Assembly (NCBI GenBank): GCA_040216885.1
Contig: JAVJOG010000007.1
Span: 124,001 to 188,000 of the forward strand
DNA length: 64,000 bases
Reading direction: 5' to 3'
Origin: Parvibaculum sp040216885
Lineage (GTDB): Bacteria > Pseudomonadota > Alphaproteobacteria > Parvibaculales > Parvibaculaceae
The position numbers and the translations under genes are program-made. Under the pieces are notes generated by a model. The model ran no database searches. It saw nothing but the letters and a program-made list of their open reading frames with translations, and was not told where the DNA came from. Below, piece by piece: positions 25,468 through 35,112 of the stretch (positions are counted from its first letter, which is position 1; each line of letters starts with the position of its first letter).

Positions 25468-26874
25468 ATGAAGGACAAGGACATGAAGACCATCGACCGT
25501 CGCGGCGTGCTGAAGACCGGCGGAAAGCTGATCGGCGCGGCGGCGCTCCTGAAGGCGGCGGGCGCGGTCGTGCCCGGCGGTGCCTGGGCGGCGGGAAGCG
25601 AAGGGATCGAGAAGACCGATCTCACCCTCGGCATCATTCCGCTCACCGATTGCGCACCGCTCGTGATCGCGCATGAGAAGGGATACTTCTCGAAATACGG
25701 TATCAACAGCCAGATTTCAAAAGAAGCCTCTTGGGCAAATATTCGCGACAAGGTCTCGATCGGTGCGCTCGACGCGGCGCATATGCTGGCCGGCATGCCG
25801 ATCGCCTCCTCGCTCGGCGTGGGCGCGATCAAGAAGCCGACCATCACTTCCTACTCGATGGACCTGAACGGCAACGGCATCACGGTCTCGAACGAACTCT
25901 ACGACCGGATGGTGGAAGCGGACCCGGAAGCGATGGTCGAGCGGCCCGTCTCCGCCCGCGCGCTGAAGAAGGTGATCGAGGCGGACAAGGCGGCCGGCGC
26001 GGACCCCATGACTTTCGCCATGGTGTTTCCCGTTTCGACGCATAACTACGAGCTCCGCTACTGGATGGCGGATGCGGGCATCGACCCGGACAAGGATGTA
26101 CGCCTCATCGTGATTCCGCCGCCCCAGATGGTCGCGAACCTGCGCGCCCAGAACATCGTCGGCTATTGCGTCGGCGAGCCCTGGAACGAACGTGCGGTGA
26201 TCGCCGGTATGGGCAAGACGCTCGTCACCAACCACGAAATCTGGAACAACAATCCGGAGAAGGTGGTCGGCGTCAATCTCGACTGGGCGGAGAAGAACCC
26301 GAACACCCACATGGCGATGATCCGTGCGCTGGTGGAAGCGGCGCAATGGATGGACAAGCCGGAAAACCGGCTCGAGGTCGTCGAGATCATCTCGCGGAAG
26401 TCCTATGTGAATGCGCCGGTCGATGTCGTGAAGATGTCGATGACGGGGACCTTCCGCTACGCGATGGACGAGGAGCCGCGGCCGCTGCCGGACTTCAATG
26501 TCTTCTACCGGTATGCCGCGACCTTCCCGTGGAAGAGCCATGCGATGTGGTTCATCTCGCAGATGATCCGCTGGGGACAAATCGAAAAGCCGCTCGATAT
26601 AGCGAAGACGGCGGGCGAAATCTACCGGCCCGACATCTATCGCGAGGCGGTGAAAAGCCTCGGCATTCCCGCGCCCACCATCGACGTGAAGACCGAAGGC
26701 ACGCATGCCGAGCCCTGGACATTGGAGGAAGCGACGAAGCCTATCGTCATGGGCAGTGACCTCTTCTTCAATGGGGACGTCTTCGATCCGTCGAACATCC
26801 TTTCCTACATCGAAGGTTTCGAGGTGAAGAACCTGGCATTCGCCATGGATGAACTCTCGAAGCTCAATTCGTGA
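25468..26874 (+). CDS. nrtA: Nitrate ABC transporter substrate-binding protein (NrtA/CmpA family)
   Basis: Periplasmic nitrate-binding protein of 468 residues. A twin-arginine signal is visible (DRRGVLKTGGKLIGAAALL), so it should be exported folded. Family pattern: LTLGIIPLTDCAPLVIAHEKGYF, the LAGMPIASSLG binding loop, PVSTHNYELRYWMADAGI and VGYCVGEPWN. Presence of the Tat signal argues against it being the cytosolic sensor NasS, which is homologous. Permease and ATPase genes follow; the start of the permease is ten bases past this stop. Confidence 0.92.
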   Translation: MKDKDMKTIDRRGVLKTGGKLIGAAALLKAAGAVVPGGAWAAGSEGIEKTDLTLGIIPLTDCAPLVIAHEKGYFSKYGINSQISKEASWANIRDKVSIGALDAAHMLAGMPIASSLGVGAIKKPTITSYSMDLNGNGITVSNELYDRMVEADPEAMVERPVSARALKKVIEADKAAGADPMTFAMVFPVSTHNYELRYWMADAGIDPDKDVRLIVIPPPQMVANLRAQNIVGYCVGEPWNERAVIAGMGKTLVTNHEIWNNNPEKVVGVNLDWAEKNPNTHMAMIRALVEAAQWMDKPENRLEVVEIISRKSYVNAPVDVVKMSMTGTFRYAMDEEPRPLPDFNVFYRYAATFPWKSHAMWFISQMIRWGQIEKPLDIAKTAGEIYRPDIYREAVKSLGIPAPTIDVKTEGTHAEPWTLEEATKPIVMGSDLFFNGDVFDPSNILSYIEGFEVKNLAFAMDELSKLNS

Positions 26875-26884
26875 GGAGGTGGAT

Positions 26885-27787
26885 ATGAAATCTGCAGCAC
26901 TCACCATCATCGAACCGGCAGAGGAGCCCGAGATGGACGCGCCCCGGCCGGAACCCGTTCAAACCCGGCGCCCGCAGGAGCCCGCGGCGGCGCGCGAACG
27001 CACACCTTTGGAAACGCTGGCGCGAGCTGTCCTTCTGCCGGCGATAACTTTCGCGCTCGTCCTTCTCGGCTGGACCGTCATGCAGGCGGCCTTTGTGCCT
27101 GCTTTTCCGGACGTGCCTACCGTCTGGAACAAGGCGGTCGAAACATTCTCCGATCCCTTCTACGTTTACGGCCCCAACGATATGGGCATCGCCTGGCAGG
27201 TCATGTATTCGCTGGGCCGCGTGCTCGCGGGTTTCCTGCTTGCTGTCGCCGTCGGAATCCCGGTGGGCTTCCTCATCGGCGCGAACAAGACCTTCGAACA
27301 GGCATGGCTGCCGCTCATCGCGATCCTGCGGCCCGTGAGCCCGCTCGCCTGGCTGCCCATTGGCCTGCTGGTCTTCCGGGCGGTCGATCCCTCGGCGATC
27401 TTCGTGATCTTCATCACCAGCATCTGGCCGATGATCCTGAACACGGCTGCGGGTGTGAAGGCCATTCCGCAGGACTATCTGAACGTCGCGCGCGTGCTGA
27501 ACTTCAATCGTCGTGAGATGGTGACGAAGATCTACGTGCCCGCGACGCTGCCCTACATGCTGACAGGCATGCAGCTCTCCCTCAGCACAGCCTGGATGGT
27601 GATCGTTGCCGCGGAAATGCTGACCGGTGGTATCGGCATCGGCTTCTACATCTGGGATGAATGGAACAACCTCTCCGTTCCCTCGATCATCGTCGCCATC
27701 GTCATCATCGGCTGCGTCGGCATTCTGCTCGAAGCAGGCATGAACCATATCCGCCGCCGCTACGACTACTCGGCAAAGAAGGAGTGA
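26885..27787 (+). CDS. nrtB: Nitrate ABC transporter permease
   Basis: Inner-membrane permease of 300 residues from the ATG at 26885, with a strong AGGAGGTGG site just before; an upstream in-frame ATG at 26849 overlaps nrtA. The N-terminal 50 residues are proline- and acid-rich and cytosolic. About six membrane helices follow, with the ATPase-coupling EAA loop NTAAGVKAIPQDYLNVARVL and the RPVSPLAWLPIGLL segment typical of NrtB/SsuC. Works with the adjacent binding protein and ATPase. Confidence 0.92.
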   Translation: MKSAALTIIEPAEEPEMDAPRPEPVQTRRPQEPAAARERTPLETLARAVLLPAITFALVLLGWTVMQAAFVPAFPDVPTVWNKAVETFSDPFYVYGPNDMGIAWQVMYSLGRVLAGFLLAVAVGIPVGFLIGANKTFEQAWLPLIAILRPVSPLAWLPIGLLVFRAVDPSAIFVIFITSIWPMILNTAAGVKAIPQDYLNVARVLNFNRREMVTKIYVPATLPYMLTGMQLSLSTAWMVIVAAEMLTGGIGIGFYIWDEWNNLSVPSIIVAIVIIGCVGILLEAGMNHIRRRYDYSAKKE

Positions 27788-27791
27788 GGCC

Positions 27792-28592
27792 ATGACGAGA
27801 CAGCCTTCCATTCTTCAGATCAGCAAGCTCGGCAAGACCTTCGACACACGCTCGGGAAGTTTCGAGGCCCTGCGCGATGTCGATCTCTCGATCGGCGAAG
27901 GAGAGTTCGTCTCCATCATCGGTCATTCGGGCTGCGGCAAGTCCACGCTGCTCAACCTCGTGGCTGGCCTGGAGGCGCCGACGCTTGGCGGCGTTCTCCT
28001 CGAGGGACGGCTCGTCGACGGGCCGGGGCCAGAACGAGCGGTTGTCTTCCAGAACCACTCGTTGCTTCCCTGGCTCACCGTCTACGGCAATGTGCGCCTC
28101 GCCGTCGACAAGGTGTTGGGCGGAACGAAATCCTCCGCCGAGCGCGACGCATGGACACGCGAGATGCTCGATCTCGTCAACATGTCCGCCGCCGCCGAGA
28201 AGCGGCCCGCCGAGATTTCCGGCGGCATGAAGCAGCGCGTCGGCATCGCCCGCGCGCTCGCGATGGAACCCAAGGTGCTGCTTCTCGACGAGCCCTTCGG
28301 CGCGCTCGACGCGCTGACCCGGGCGCAGCTCCAGGACAGCGTGATGGATATCCATGCGCGCCTCGGCAACACCGTCATCATGATCACGCATGACGTGGAC
28401 GAGGCAGTGCTGCTCTCCGACCGCATTGTGATGATGAGCAACGGTCCGGCGGCGACCATCGGCGAAATCCACGACGTGGCCCTTGCGCGGCCCCGGCGGC
28501 GGCGCGAACTCGGCGAGCATGCCGACTATCTCGCGGCGCGCGCGGCCGTAATGCGCATCCTCACCCGGCACCGGACCGACAAGGCGGCCTGA
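27792..28592 (+). CDS. nrtD: Nitrate ABC transporter ATP-binding protein
   Basis: ATPase of the nitrate importer, 266 residues. Walker A GHSGCGKST near residue 50, Q-loop FQNHSLLPWL, signature EISGGMKQRVGIARAL, Walker B VLLLDEPFGALD and H-loop MITHDVDEAV are intact. It has no C-terminal NrtA-like domain, so it is NrtD- rather than NrtC-type and should act as a homodimer. nirB starts two bases after the stop codon. Confidence 0.93.
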   Translation: MTRQPSILQISKLGKTFDTRSGSFEALRDVDLSIGEGEFVSIIGHSGCGKSTLLNLVAGLEAPTLGGVLLEGRLVDGPGPERAVVFQNHSLLPWLTVYGNVRLAVDKVLGGTKSSAERDAWTREMLDLVNMSAAAEKRPAEISGGMKQRVGIARALAMEPKVLLLDEPFGALDALTRAQLQDSVMDIHARLGNTVIMITHDVDEAVLLSDRIVMMSNGPAATIGEIHDVALARPRRRRELGEHADYLAARAAVMRILTRHRTDKAA

Positions 28593-28594
28593 CC

Positions 28595-31051
28595 ATGGCG
28601 GAAAAACAGAAGCTTGTGGTGATCGGAAACGGCATGGCCGGCTGCCGCGCGGTGGAAGAACTTCTCGCGCGCGCTCCGGACCGCTACGAAATCACGATCT
28701 TCGGCGCGGAGCCGGAGGTGAACTACAACCGCATCATGCTCTCCCCCGTTCTCGCCGGAGAGACGAGCTTCGACGAGATCGTCATCAACGGCGCGGACTG
28801 GTACGCGGAGAACGGTATCGAGCTGAGAAGCGGCGAGGAGGTGATAGCGATTGATGCCGCCTCCCGCGTGGTGACGACCGACAAGGGGGACCGCTGCGCC
28901 TATGACCGGCTCCTGATCGCGACGGGATCGCTCCCTTTCATCCTGCCGGTGCCGGGCGCGGCGCTCGACGGCGTCATCGCCTTCCGCGACATCGAGGATG
29001 TGCGCCGTATGATCAGGACGGCGCAAGGCGGCGGGCGAGCCGTCGTCATCGGCGGCGGCCTGCTCGGCCTCGAGGCGGCGAACGGGCTCAGGGCGCTCGG
29101 TATGGAAGTGACCGTCATCCACCTCATGGAAACGCTGATGGAGCGCCAGCTCGACGAGGCGGCGGGCTTTCTCCTGCGGCGCGAGCTCGAGGGGCGCGGC
29201 ATCGAGGTGCTGACAGGCGCGACGACGGAAGAGATTGTCGGCGACGAGGCCGTGAAGGGCGTGAAGCTGAAGGACGGACGCACGATCCAGGCCGATCTCG
29301 TCGTGATGGCGGCGGGCATCCGGCCCAACATCGCGCTCGCCCGCGACGCAGGCCTCCACTGCAATCGCGGCATCGTCGTGGATGACTCCATGCGGACCTC
29401 CGACCCGTCGATCCTCGCCGTCGGCGAATGCGTCGAGCATCGTGGGCTCATCTATGGCCTCGTGGCGCCGATCTGGGAGATGTGCCGCGCCGTGGGCGAC
29501 ACGCTGGCGGATGTGGGAGGCGCGGGCTACCACGGCTCCGTCATCAGCACGAAACTCAAGGTAACAGGCGTCGATGTCTTCTCCGCCGGCGACTTCGCGG
29601 CGGGCGACGGGCGCGAGGACATTGTCTATCGCGACGCCGCGCGCGGTATCTACAAGCGCATCGTCATCTCCGAGGACCGGGTGGTCGGGGCGGTTCTCTA
29701 CGGGGATACGGAAGACGGCAATTGGTATTTCGGCCTTCTGAAGGAGGGCGAGGACATCGCGGCCTGCCGCGAGACGCTCGTCTTCGGGCCCGCCTTCGCG
29801 GGAGGTGCCCCGCAGGACCCTAATGCCGCCGTTGCCGCGCTGCCCGACACGAGCGATATCTGTGGCTGCAACGGCGTCTGCAAGGGCACGATCGTCACCG
29901 CGATAGCGGAGAAGGGACTGACGACGCTCGCCGATGTGCGGGCTCACACCAAGGCGTCGGCCTCCTGCGGCTCCTGCACCGGGCTCGTCGAGAAGCTGAT
30001 GGCGCTGACGCTTGGCGAAGGCTACAGCCCCGCCGCCGTCGAGCCCATGTGCGGTTGCACGGATCTCGGCCACGATGAACTCCGCCGCCTGATCCGGGCG
30101 AAGGGACTCAAGAGCATTCACGCCGTCATGCAGGAACTCGAATGGAAGACCTCCTGCGGCTGCGCGAAATGCCGTCCGGCGCTCAATTACTATCTCGTCT
30201 GCGACTGGCCCGACGAATATGCCGACGACTATCAGTCGCGCTTCGTCAATGAACGCGTCCACGCCAACATCCAGAAAGACGGCACCTATTCCGTGGTGCC
30301 GCGCATGTGGGGCGGGGTGACGAGTGCGAAGGAACTGCGCGCCATTGCGGATGTGGTGGACAAGTTCGGCATTCCGACGGTGAAGGTCACGGGCGGTCAA
30401 CGCATCGACATGCTCGGAATCCATAAAGAGGATCTGCCCGCCGTCTGGGCAGAACTCGGCAAGGCGGGCTTCGTCTCCGGCCATGCCTATGCGAAGGGCC
30501 TGCGCACGGTGAAGACCTGCGTCGGTTCGGACTGGTGCCGTTTCGGCACACAGGATTCGACCGGCCTCGGCATCCGCATCGAGAAATTCATGTGGGGCTC
30601 ATGGACGCCTGCCAAGGTGAAGATGGCGGTCTCCGGCTGCCCGCGGAACTGCGCCGAGGCGACCTGCAAGGATGTCGGCGTCATCTGCATCGACTCCGGT
30701 TTCGAGATTCACTTCGCAGGCGCAGCGGGTCTCGACATCAAGGGCACGGAAAAACTTGGCACCGTTGCGACGGAGGACGAGGCGCTCGAACACATCGTCG
30801 CGCTCGTCCAGATGTACCGCGAGCAGGCGCGCTACCTCGAGCGCATCTACAAATGGGCAAAGCGCATCGGCTACGACGAAGTGCGCAACCAGATCCTCGA
30901 CGACGCGGAAAAGCGCAAAGCCTATTTCGACCGCTTCGTCTTCTCGCAGAAGCTCGCGCAGGTGGATCCCTGGTCGGAACGCGTTTCGGGCAAGGACAAG
31001 CATGAGTTCAAACCAATGGCGGAAATCGGCTTTCCTCAGGCGGCGGAGTAG
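28595..31051 (+). CDS. nirB: Assimilatory nitrite reductase, large subunit
   Basis: Six-electron reduction of nitrite to ammonium with NAD(P)H, cytosolic, 818 residues. Order of domains: FAD/NAD(P)H oxidoreductase (residues 1-about 400; VVIGNGMAGCRAVEEL and GGGLLGLEAANGL), two BFD-type [2Fe-2S] regions (CGCNGVCKGT with CGSCTG, then CGCTDLGHDELRRL with CGCAKC), and the sirohaem/[4Fe-4S] half-repeats with the cluster cysteines in TCVGSDWCRFG and SGCPRNCAEA. nirD starts three bases later. Complete by every motif. Confidence 0.96.
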   Translation: MAEKQKLVVIGNGMAGCRAVEELLARAPDRYEITIFGAEPEVNYNRIMLSPVLAGETSFDEIVINGADWYAENGIELRSGEEVIAIDAASRVVTTDKGDRCAYDRLLIATGSLPFILPVPGAALDGVIAFRDIEDVRRMIRTAQGGGRAVVIGGGLLGLEAANGLRALGMEVTVIHLMETLMERQLDEAAGFLLRRELEGRGIEVLTGATTEEIVGDEAVKGVKLKDGRTIQADLVVMAAGIRPNIALARDAGLHCNRGIVVDDSMRTSDPSILAVGECVEHRGLIYGLVAPIWEMCRAVGDTLADVGGAGYHGSVISTKLKVTGVDVFSAGDFAAGDGREDIVYRDAARGIYKRIVISEDRVVGAVLYGDTEDGNWYFGLLKEGEDIAACRETLVFGPAFAGGAPQDPNAAVAALPDTSDICGCNGVCKGTIVTAIAEKGLTTLADVRAHTKASASCGSCTGLVEKLMALTLGEGYSPAAVEPMCGCTDLGHDELRRLIRAKGLKSIHAVMQELEWKTSCGCAKCRPALNYYLVCDWPDEYADDYQSRFVNERVHANIQKDGTYSVVPRMWGGVTSAKELRAIADVVDKFGIPTVKVTGGQRIDMLGIHKEDLPAVWAELGKAGFVSGHAYAKGLRTVKTCVGSDWCRFGTQDSTGLGIRIEKFMWGSWTPAKVKMAVSGCPRNCAEATCKDVGVICIDSGFEIHFAGAAGLDIKGTEKLGTVATEDEALEHIVALVQMYREQARYLERIYKWAKRIGYDEVRNQILDDAEKRKAYFDRFVFSQKLAQVDPWSERVSGKDKHEFKPMAEIGFPQAAE

Positions 31052-31054
31052 GCG

Positions 31055-31387
31055 ATGGTGAACTGGATCGAGATCGGAAATCTGTCGGACATTCCGAAGC
31101 GTGGCGCGCGCTGCGTGACGACGCCGATGGGGCGCATCGCCGTCTTTCGTACGGCGGCGGACGAGGTCTTCGCCATCGAGGACCGATGCCCGCACAAGGG
31201 CGGTCCGCTGAGCCAGGGGATCGTTCACGGTTCCTCCGTTACCTGCCCGCTGCACAACTGGGTGCTGTCGTTCGAAACCGGACAGGCGCTCGGCGCGGAT
31301 GAAGGTGAGGTACGCCGCTTCGACATCAGGCGGGAGGGAGAGAAGCTCCTTCTGGACGTGGCGGTCATGGCCGTCGCGGCGGATTAG
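31055..31387 (+). CDS. nirD: Assimilatory nitrite reductase, small subunit (Rieske-like)
   Basis: NirD of 110 residues, partner of NirB. It has the Rieske fold with cluster-type residues still present: CPHKGGPLSQG and CPLHNWVLSFETG (Cys-x-His ... Cys-x2-His). Some NirD proteins have lost these ligands, so this one may still hold a [2Fe-2S] cluster. Immediately downstream of nirB and upstream of nasA in the same operon. Confidence 0.94.
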   Translation: MVNWIEIGNLSDIPKRGARCVTTPMGRIAVFRTAADEVFAIEDRCPHKGGPLSQGIVHGSSVTCPLHNWVLSFETGQALGADEGEVRRFDIRREGEKLLLDVAVMAVAAD

Positions 31388-31405
31388 ACCTCCCTTGCCC
31401 GGCGG

Positions 31406-34081
31406 ATGACCATGACGAAGCGCGCCACAGTGAAGACGACCTGCCCCTATTGCGGCGTCGGCTGCGGCGTGGCGGCTCCTGCGGCGCCACCGCGCAACGC
31501 ACGCGTTTCAGGCGACTCTTCGCATCCCGTGAATTCAGGCCGTCTCTGTTCCAAGGGATCGATGCTCGGCGAGACGACCGGCCTCGAAAACCGCCTGCTG
31601 TATCCGATGAAGGGGGCGAGGCGGATCGGCTGGAACGAGGCGCTGGACGAGGTCGCGGCGAGGTTCTCAGCCGTCGTCGCGGCTCACGGGCCGGACGCGG
31701 TCGCCTTCTATGTCTCGGGCCAGTTGCTGACGGAAGACTATTACATCGCCAACAAGCTGATGAAAGGCTTCATCGGCAGCGGCAACATCGACACGAATTC
31801 GCGGCTCTGCATGTCGTCTGCGGTCTCGGCTCACAAGCGCGCCTTCGGCGAGGATCTCGTGCCCGGCAGTTACGAGGACTTCGAGGAGGCCGACCTCGTC
31901 ATTCTCGTCGGCTCCAACACGGCTTGGTGCCACCCGATCCTCTATCAGCGCCTGCTTGCGGCGCGCGCGAAACGCGGCACGCGCATCGTCGTCATCGACC
32001 CCCGCCGCACCGCGACCTGCGACGAGGCGGACCTCCACCTTCCGATTGCTCCGGGGCGGGACCTGCGGCTCTTCACCGCGCTGCTGTGCGAGCTTGCCGA
32101 CCGCGGCGCGGCGGATGAGGGCTTCGTCGCGCGGAGCACGGAAGGCCTGGAGGAGGTGCTCGCCGCCGCGAGGCGCGAGCATCATTCGCTGGAGGAGACG
32201 GCAGAGGCCTGCGGCCTAGATTCCTCGGCGCTCGAAACCTTCTTCGGGTGGGTTGCGGAAACGGAGCGCACGGTCACCGCCTTCTCGCAGGGCATCAACC
32301 AGTCGCAGCGCGGCGTCGATCAGGTGAACGCGATCATCAACTGCCATCTCCTCACCGGGCGGATAGGCAAGCCGGGGGCAGGGCCCTTCTCGCTTACGGG
32401 TCAGCCGAACGCGATGGGCGGCAGGGAAGTGGGCGGTCTCGCAAACCAGCTCGCCGCCCATCTCGAATTCGACGAGACGGGGCGCGACAAGCTCGCGCGT
32501 TTCTGGCGAACGGAAAATCTCGCCGCGGGACCGGGCCTCAAGGCCGTCGATCTCTTCGATGCCGCCGCCGCCGGACGCATCAAGGCGCTCTGGATCATGG
32601 CAACGAATCCGGTGGTGAGCCTTCCCAATGCGGACGTCGTGCGCCACGCGCTGAAGACCTGCGAGTTCGTGGTTCTCTCCGACTGTATCGCCAACACCGA
32701 CACCGCGGCCTGCGCCGACATGCTGCTTCCGGCCGCCGCCTGGGGTGAAAAGGACGGCACGGTGACGAATTCCGAGCGGCGCATCTCGCGGCAGCGCGCC
32801 TTTATGGCGCCGCCCGGCGAAGCGCGGCCCGACTGGTGGATCGTGAGTGAGGTGGCGCGGCGCATGGGCTTCGCCGACGTCTTTCCCTACGCGAGCTCCG
32901 CCGGCATCTTCCGCGAGCATGCGGCGCTGTCGGGTTTCGAGAATAACGGCGAGCGATTCTTCGACATTTCGGGTCTCTCGGCGGTGAGCGACGCGGCCTA
33001 TGCCGCACTCGAACCCGTGCAGTGGCCCGTGCGCGAAACGGGCGGCACGCCGAGGCTCTTCGCGGACGGCGTCTTCGCGACGCCGTCGGGCCGGGCTCGT
33101 TTCGTTGCACCGGCCTCCGCGCCTGCGCGCCCGGTGACGGAAACCGCCTTTCCGCTGACGCTCAACAGCGGCCGCCTGCGCGATCAGTGGCACACCATGA
33201 CGCGTACCGGTCTCTCGCCCGTGCTCGGCGCGAACGCACCCGAACCCGTCGCGGAAATTCACGAGGATGATGCCCGCGCCGCCGGGATTGCCGATGGCGG
33301 GCTGATGCGCATCGCGACGGCGTATGGCTCCGGCATCTTCCGCGCTTCGGTGACGGCGGCGCAGCGCCGGGGCTCACTGTTCGTGCCGATCCACTGGTCG
33401 GATGCAAACAGCGCGATGAGCGGGGCGGGCCGCATGGTCCATGCCCTTGTCGATCCGGTTTCCGGGCAGCCCGCCTTCAAGCACACCCCCGCCCGCGCCG
33501 AAAGCGTTGCGCCGCTCTGGCGCGCCTTCTTTCTCTCACGGCGTGAGATCGCGCCTCCCGCTTGCGGCTACTGGGCAAGCCGCCGCGTCGAAGGCGGCTG
33601 GCTCTGCGAGATGGCGGGTCTGTCGGAGGGAGAAGCACCTCCCGACCTCGACCTACTCGCGGGTGAAAGCGCCGGAACTGTCGAGGACGGCTTCGAGGAA
33701 ATGGAAATGCGCGACGGCGATGCCGGTGCGCTCCGTCAGGCGCGCCTCAGGAATGGCCGCCTGACCGACTGCCTGATCCTCACGCGCGGCGGGAAACTGC
33801 CGCCGCGGGACTGGCTTTCTGGTCTTCTCGTCACCGACGAAATCGACGAGACGACGCGACGCGTACTCCTTTCCGGGCGTGCGGCCGAAGGAGACGTGGA
33901 TGGCCGCCTCGTCTGCGCCTGCATGGGCGTGCGCTCCGGCGCTATTCTCGCGGCGATCGCGGAAGGCGCCAGCGATGTCGCGGCCATCGGTGCGCGCACG
34001 GGTGCGGGCACGAACTGCGGCTCGTGCCGCTCGGAAATTCGCGGCCTGATCGAACACGCGGAAACGGAGGAAGCGGCATGA
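31406..34081 (+). CDS. nasA: Assimilatory nitrate reductase catalytic subunit
   Basis: Molybdenum bis-MGD enzyme reducing nitrate to nitrite in the cytosol, 891 residues. The N-terminal [4Fe-4S] site is CPYCGVGCGV plus the later Cys in GRLCSKGSM. The cofactor domain carries SRLCMSSAVSAHKRAFGED, GSNTAWCHPI and GQPNAMGGREVGG. The molydopterin-dinucleotide-binding C-lobe has LNSGRLRDQWHTMTRTG. A BFD-like [2Fe-2S] domain ends the protein (CACMGVRSG with CGSCRSE), as in Klebsiella NasA. ATG at 31406 or 31412. No Tat signal, as expected. Its stop overlaps the cobA start in ATGA. Confidence 0.95.
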   Translation: MTMTKRATVKTTCPYCGVGCGVAAPAAPPRNARVSGDSSHPVNSGRLCSKGSMLGETTGLENRLLYPMKGARRIGWNEALDEVAARFSAVVAAHGPDAVAFYVSGQLLTEDYYIANKLMKGFIGSGNIDTNSRLCMSSAVSAHKRAFGEDLVPGSYEDFEEADLVILVGSNTAWCHPILYQRLLAARAKRGTRIVVIDPRRTATCDEADLHLPIAPGRDLRLFTALLCELADRGAADEGFVARSTEGLEEVLAAARREHHSLEETAEACGLDSSALETFFGWVAETERTVTAFSQGINQSQRGVDQVNAIINCHLLTGRIGKPGAGPFSLTGQPNAMGGREVGGLANQLAAHLEFDETGRDKLARFWRTENLAAGPGLKAVDLFDAAAAGRIKALWIMATNPVVSLPNADVVRHALKTCEFVVLSDCIANTDTAACADMLLPAAAWGEKDGTVTNSERRISRQRAFMAPPGEARPDWWIVSEVARRMGFADVFPYASSAGIFREHAALSGFENNGERFFDISGLSAVSDAAYAALEPVQWPVRETGGTPRLFADGVFATPSGRARFVAPASAPARPVTETAFPLTLNSGRLRDQWHTMTRTGLSPVLGANAPEPVAEIHEDDARAAGIADGGLMRIATAYGSGIFRASVTAAQRRGSLFVPIHWSDANSAMSGAGRMVHALVDPVSGQPAFKHTPARAESVAPLWRAFFLSRREIAPPACGYWASRRVEGGWLCEMAGLSEGEAPPDLDLLAGESAGTVEDGFEEMEMRDGDAGALRQARLRNGRLTDCLILTRGGKLPPRDWLSGLLVTDEIDETTRRVLLSGRAAEGDVDGRLVCACMGVRSGAILAAIAEGASDVAAIGARTGAGTNCGSCRSEIRGLIEHAETEEAA

Positions 34082-34893
34082 CCTCGCCGGAGCGGAAAGC
34101 ACCCTTTGTCTCCTTCGTCGGCGCGGGGCCGGGCGACCCCGATCTTCTCACCCTGCGTGCGCTCCGCAAGCTGAATGAGGCCGGGATCGTGCTTCACGAT
34201 GCGCTCGGCACGGAGCGAATTCTGGCGCTTCTGCCGGCGTCCGTGCGCTGCGTAAATGTCGGAAAGCGCGCGGGGCGGCATTCGATGCCGCAGGAAGAGA
34301 TCAACTGCCTGCTCGTCGCCCTCGCGCAGCGCGGCAAGCGCGTCGTGCGGCTGAAGGGCGGCGATCCCGTGATCTTCGGCCGTCTCGACGAGGAAACGGC
34401 GGCGCTTGCCGCCGCCGGCATCGGCTACGAGATCGTGCCGGGCATCACCGCGGCATCTGCCGCGGCGGCCTCTGCCGGCGTCTCGCTCACGAAGCGCGGC
34501 GAGGCCCGCCGCGTGCAATTCGTCACCGGCCATACGAGGGATGGCGAAACCTTCGACCCGGTCGCCTCCGCCGTCACGCGCGACGCAACGAGCGTCATCT
34601 ATATGGGACGGAGCGCGGCTGCGCATATTCGCGGTGGCCTTCTTGCCGCAGGCTGGCCCGGCGACGTGCCCGTTCTTCTCGTCGCGGGCGCAAGCCAGTC
34701 CGGAGAGGCGAGGGTCACTGCCCGCCTCGACCGGCTGGAGGAAGCGGTTCTCTCCCTGCCGCGCGATTTGCCGCTGGTGATGATATTGGGAGCAGCGGTT
34801 GTGTTGGTACGGGAGGGGGGCGTCGGGAGCGCACGGCGCATCGAAGAACTGCGCGGTTCGTCCCGTGACTTAATGGGGTATGCGCGAACATAG
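34078..34893 (+). CDS. cobA: Uroporphyrinogen-III C-methyltransferase
   Basis: SAM-dependent methylation of uroporphyrinogen III to precorrin-2, needed for the sirohaem of NirB. 271 residues from the ATG at 34078, coupled to nasA. Motifs: VSFVGAGPGDPDLLTLRALR, VNVGKRAGRHSMPQEEIN, VRLKGGDPVIFGRLDEE, EIVPGITAASAAAASAGVSLTKRG split over two blocks, and VIYMGR. No CysG oxidase/ferrochelatase domain, so sirohaem completion needs another gene. Last gene of the nitrate operon. Confidence 0.94.
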   Translation: MTSPERKAPFVSFVGAGPGDPDLLTLRALRKLNEAGIVLHDALGTERILALLPASVRCVNVGKRAGRHSMPQEEINCLLVALAQRGKRVVRLKGGDPVIFGRLDEETAALAAAGIGYEIVPGITAASAAAASAGVSLTKRGEARRVQFVTGHTRDGETFDPVASAVTRDATSVIYMGRSAAAHIRGGLLAAGWPGDVPVLLVAGASQSGEARVTARLDRLEEAVLSLPRDLPLVMILGAAVVLVREGGVGSARRIEELRGSSRDLMGYART

Positions 34894-34954
34894 GCTCACG
34901 CCATTTCTCATGAATTAGTTGGTGGGAGATATGGTACGGAAGTGTTTTGGATAT

Positions 34955-34986
34955 GAAAGAGACAATTCTTTCAACTACTTGAGTTG
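34955..34986. promoter_or_regulatory. Two adjacent short palindromes in an AT-rich gap
   Basis: GAAAGA-N6-TCTTTC at 34955-34972 and CAACT-N5-AGTTG at 34972-34986 lie in a locally AT-rich stretch between cobA and the hybrid kinase. They may be regulator binding sites; no function can be assigned. CCGCCCCCGGCACCATTCCC just after (34997) resembles the tRNA-Phe 3' end. Confidence 0.35.
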
Positions 34987-35112
34987 CATACGCTAGCCGC
35001 CCCCGGCACCATTCCCTCCTTCCGGCCATTCCTGGTTCGCCGTATCTGACAAGGCACGTCGAACAAAACTGATGCAGTGTCGCTGCTCGTCGGATGAAGA
35101 TGGAGGTCGGGG

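Noticed and set aside
28526..30484. 652-codon frame antisense to nirB
   Set aside because: No recognisable motifs; nirB on the other strand is complete.
22251..34893. A mobile genomic island carrying the nitrate genes
   Set aside because: No integrase, transposase or clean flanking repeat was found; the weak tRNA-like match is listed as a low-confidence finding only.
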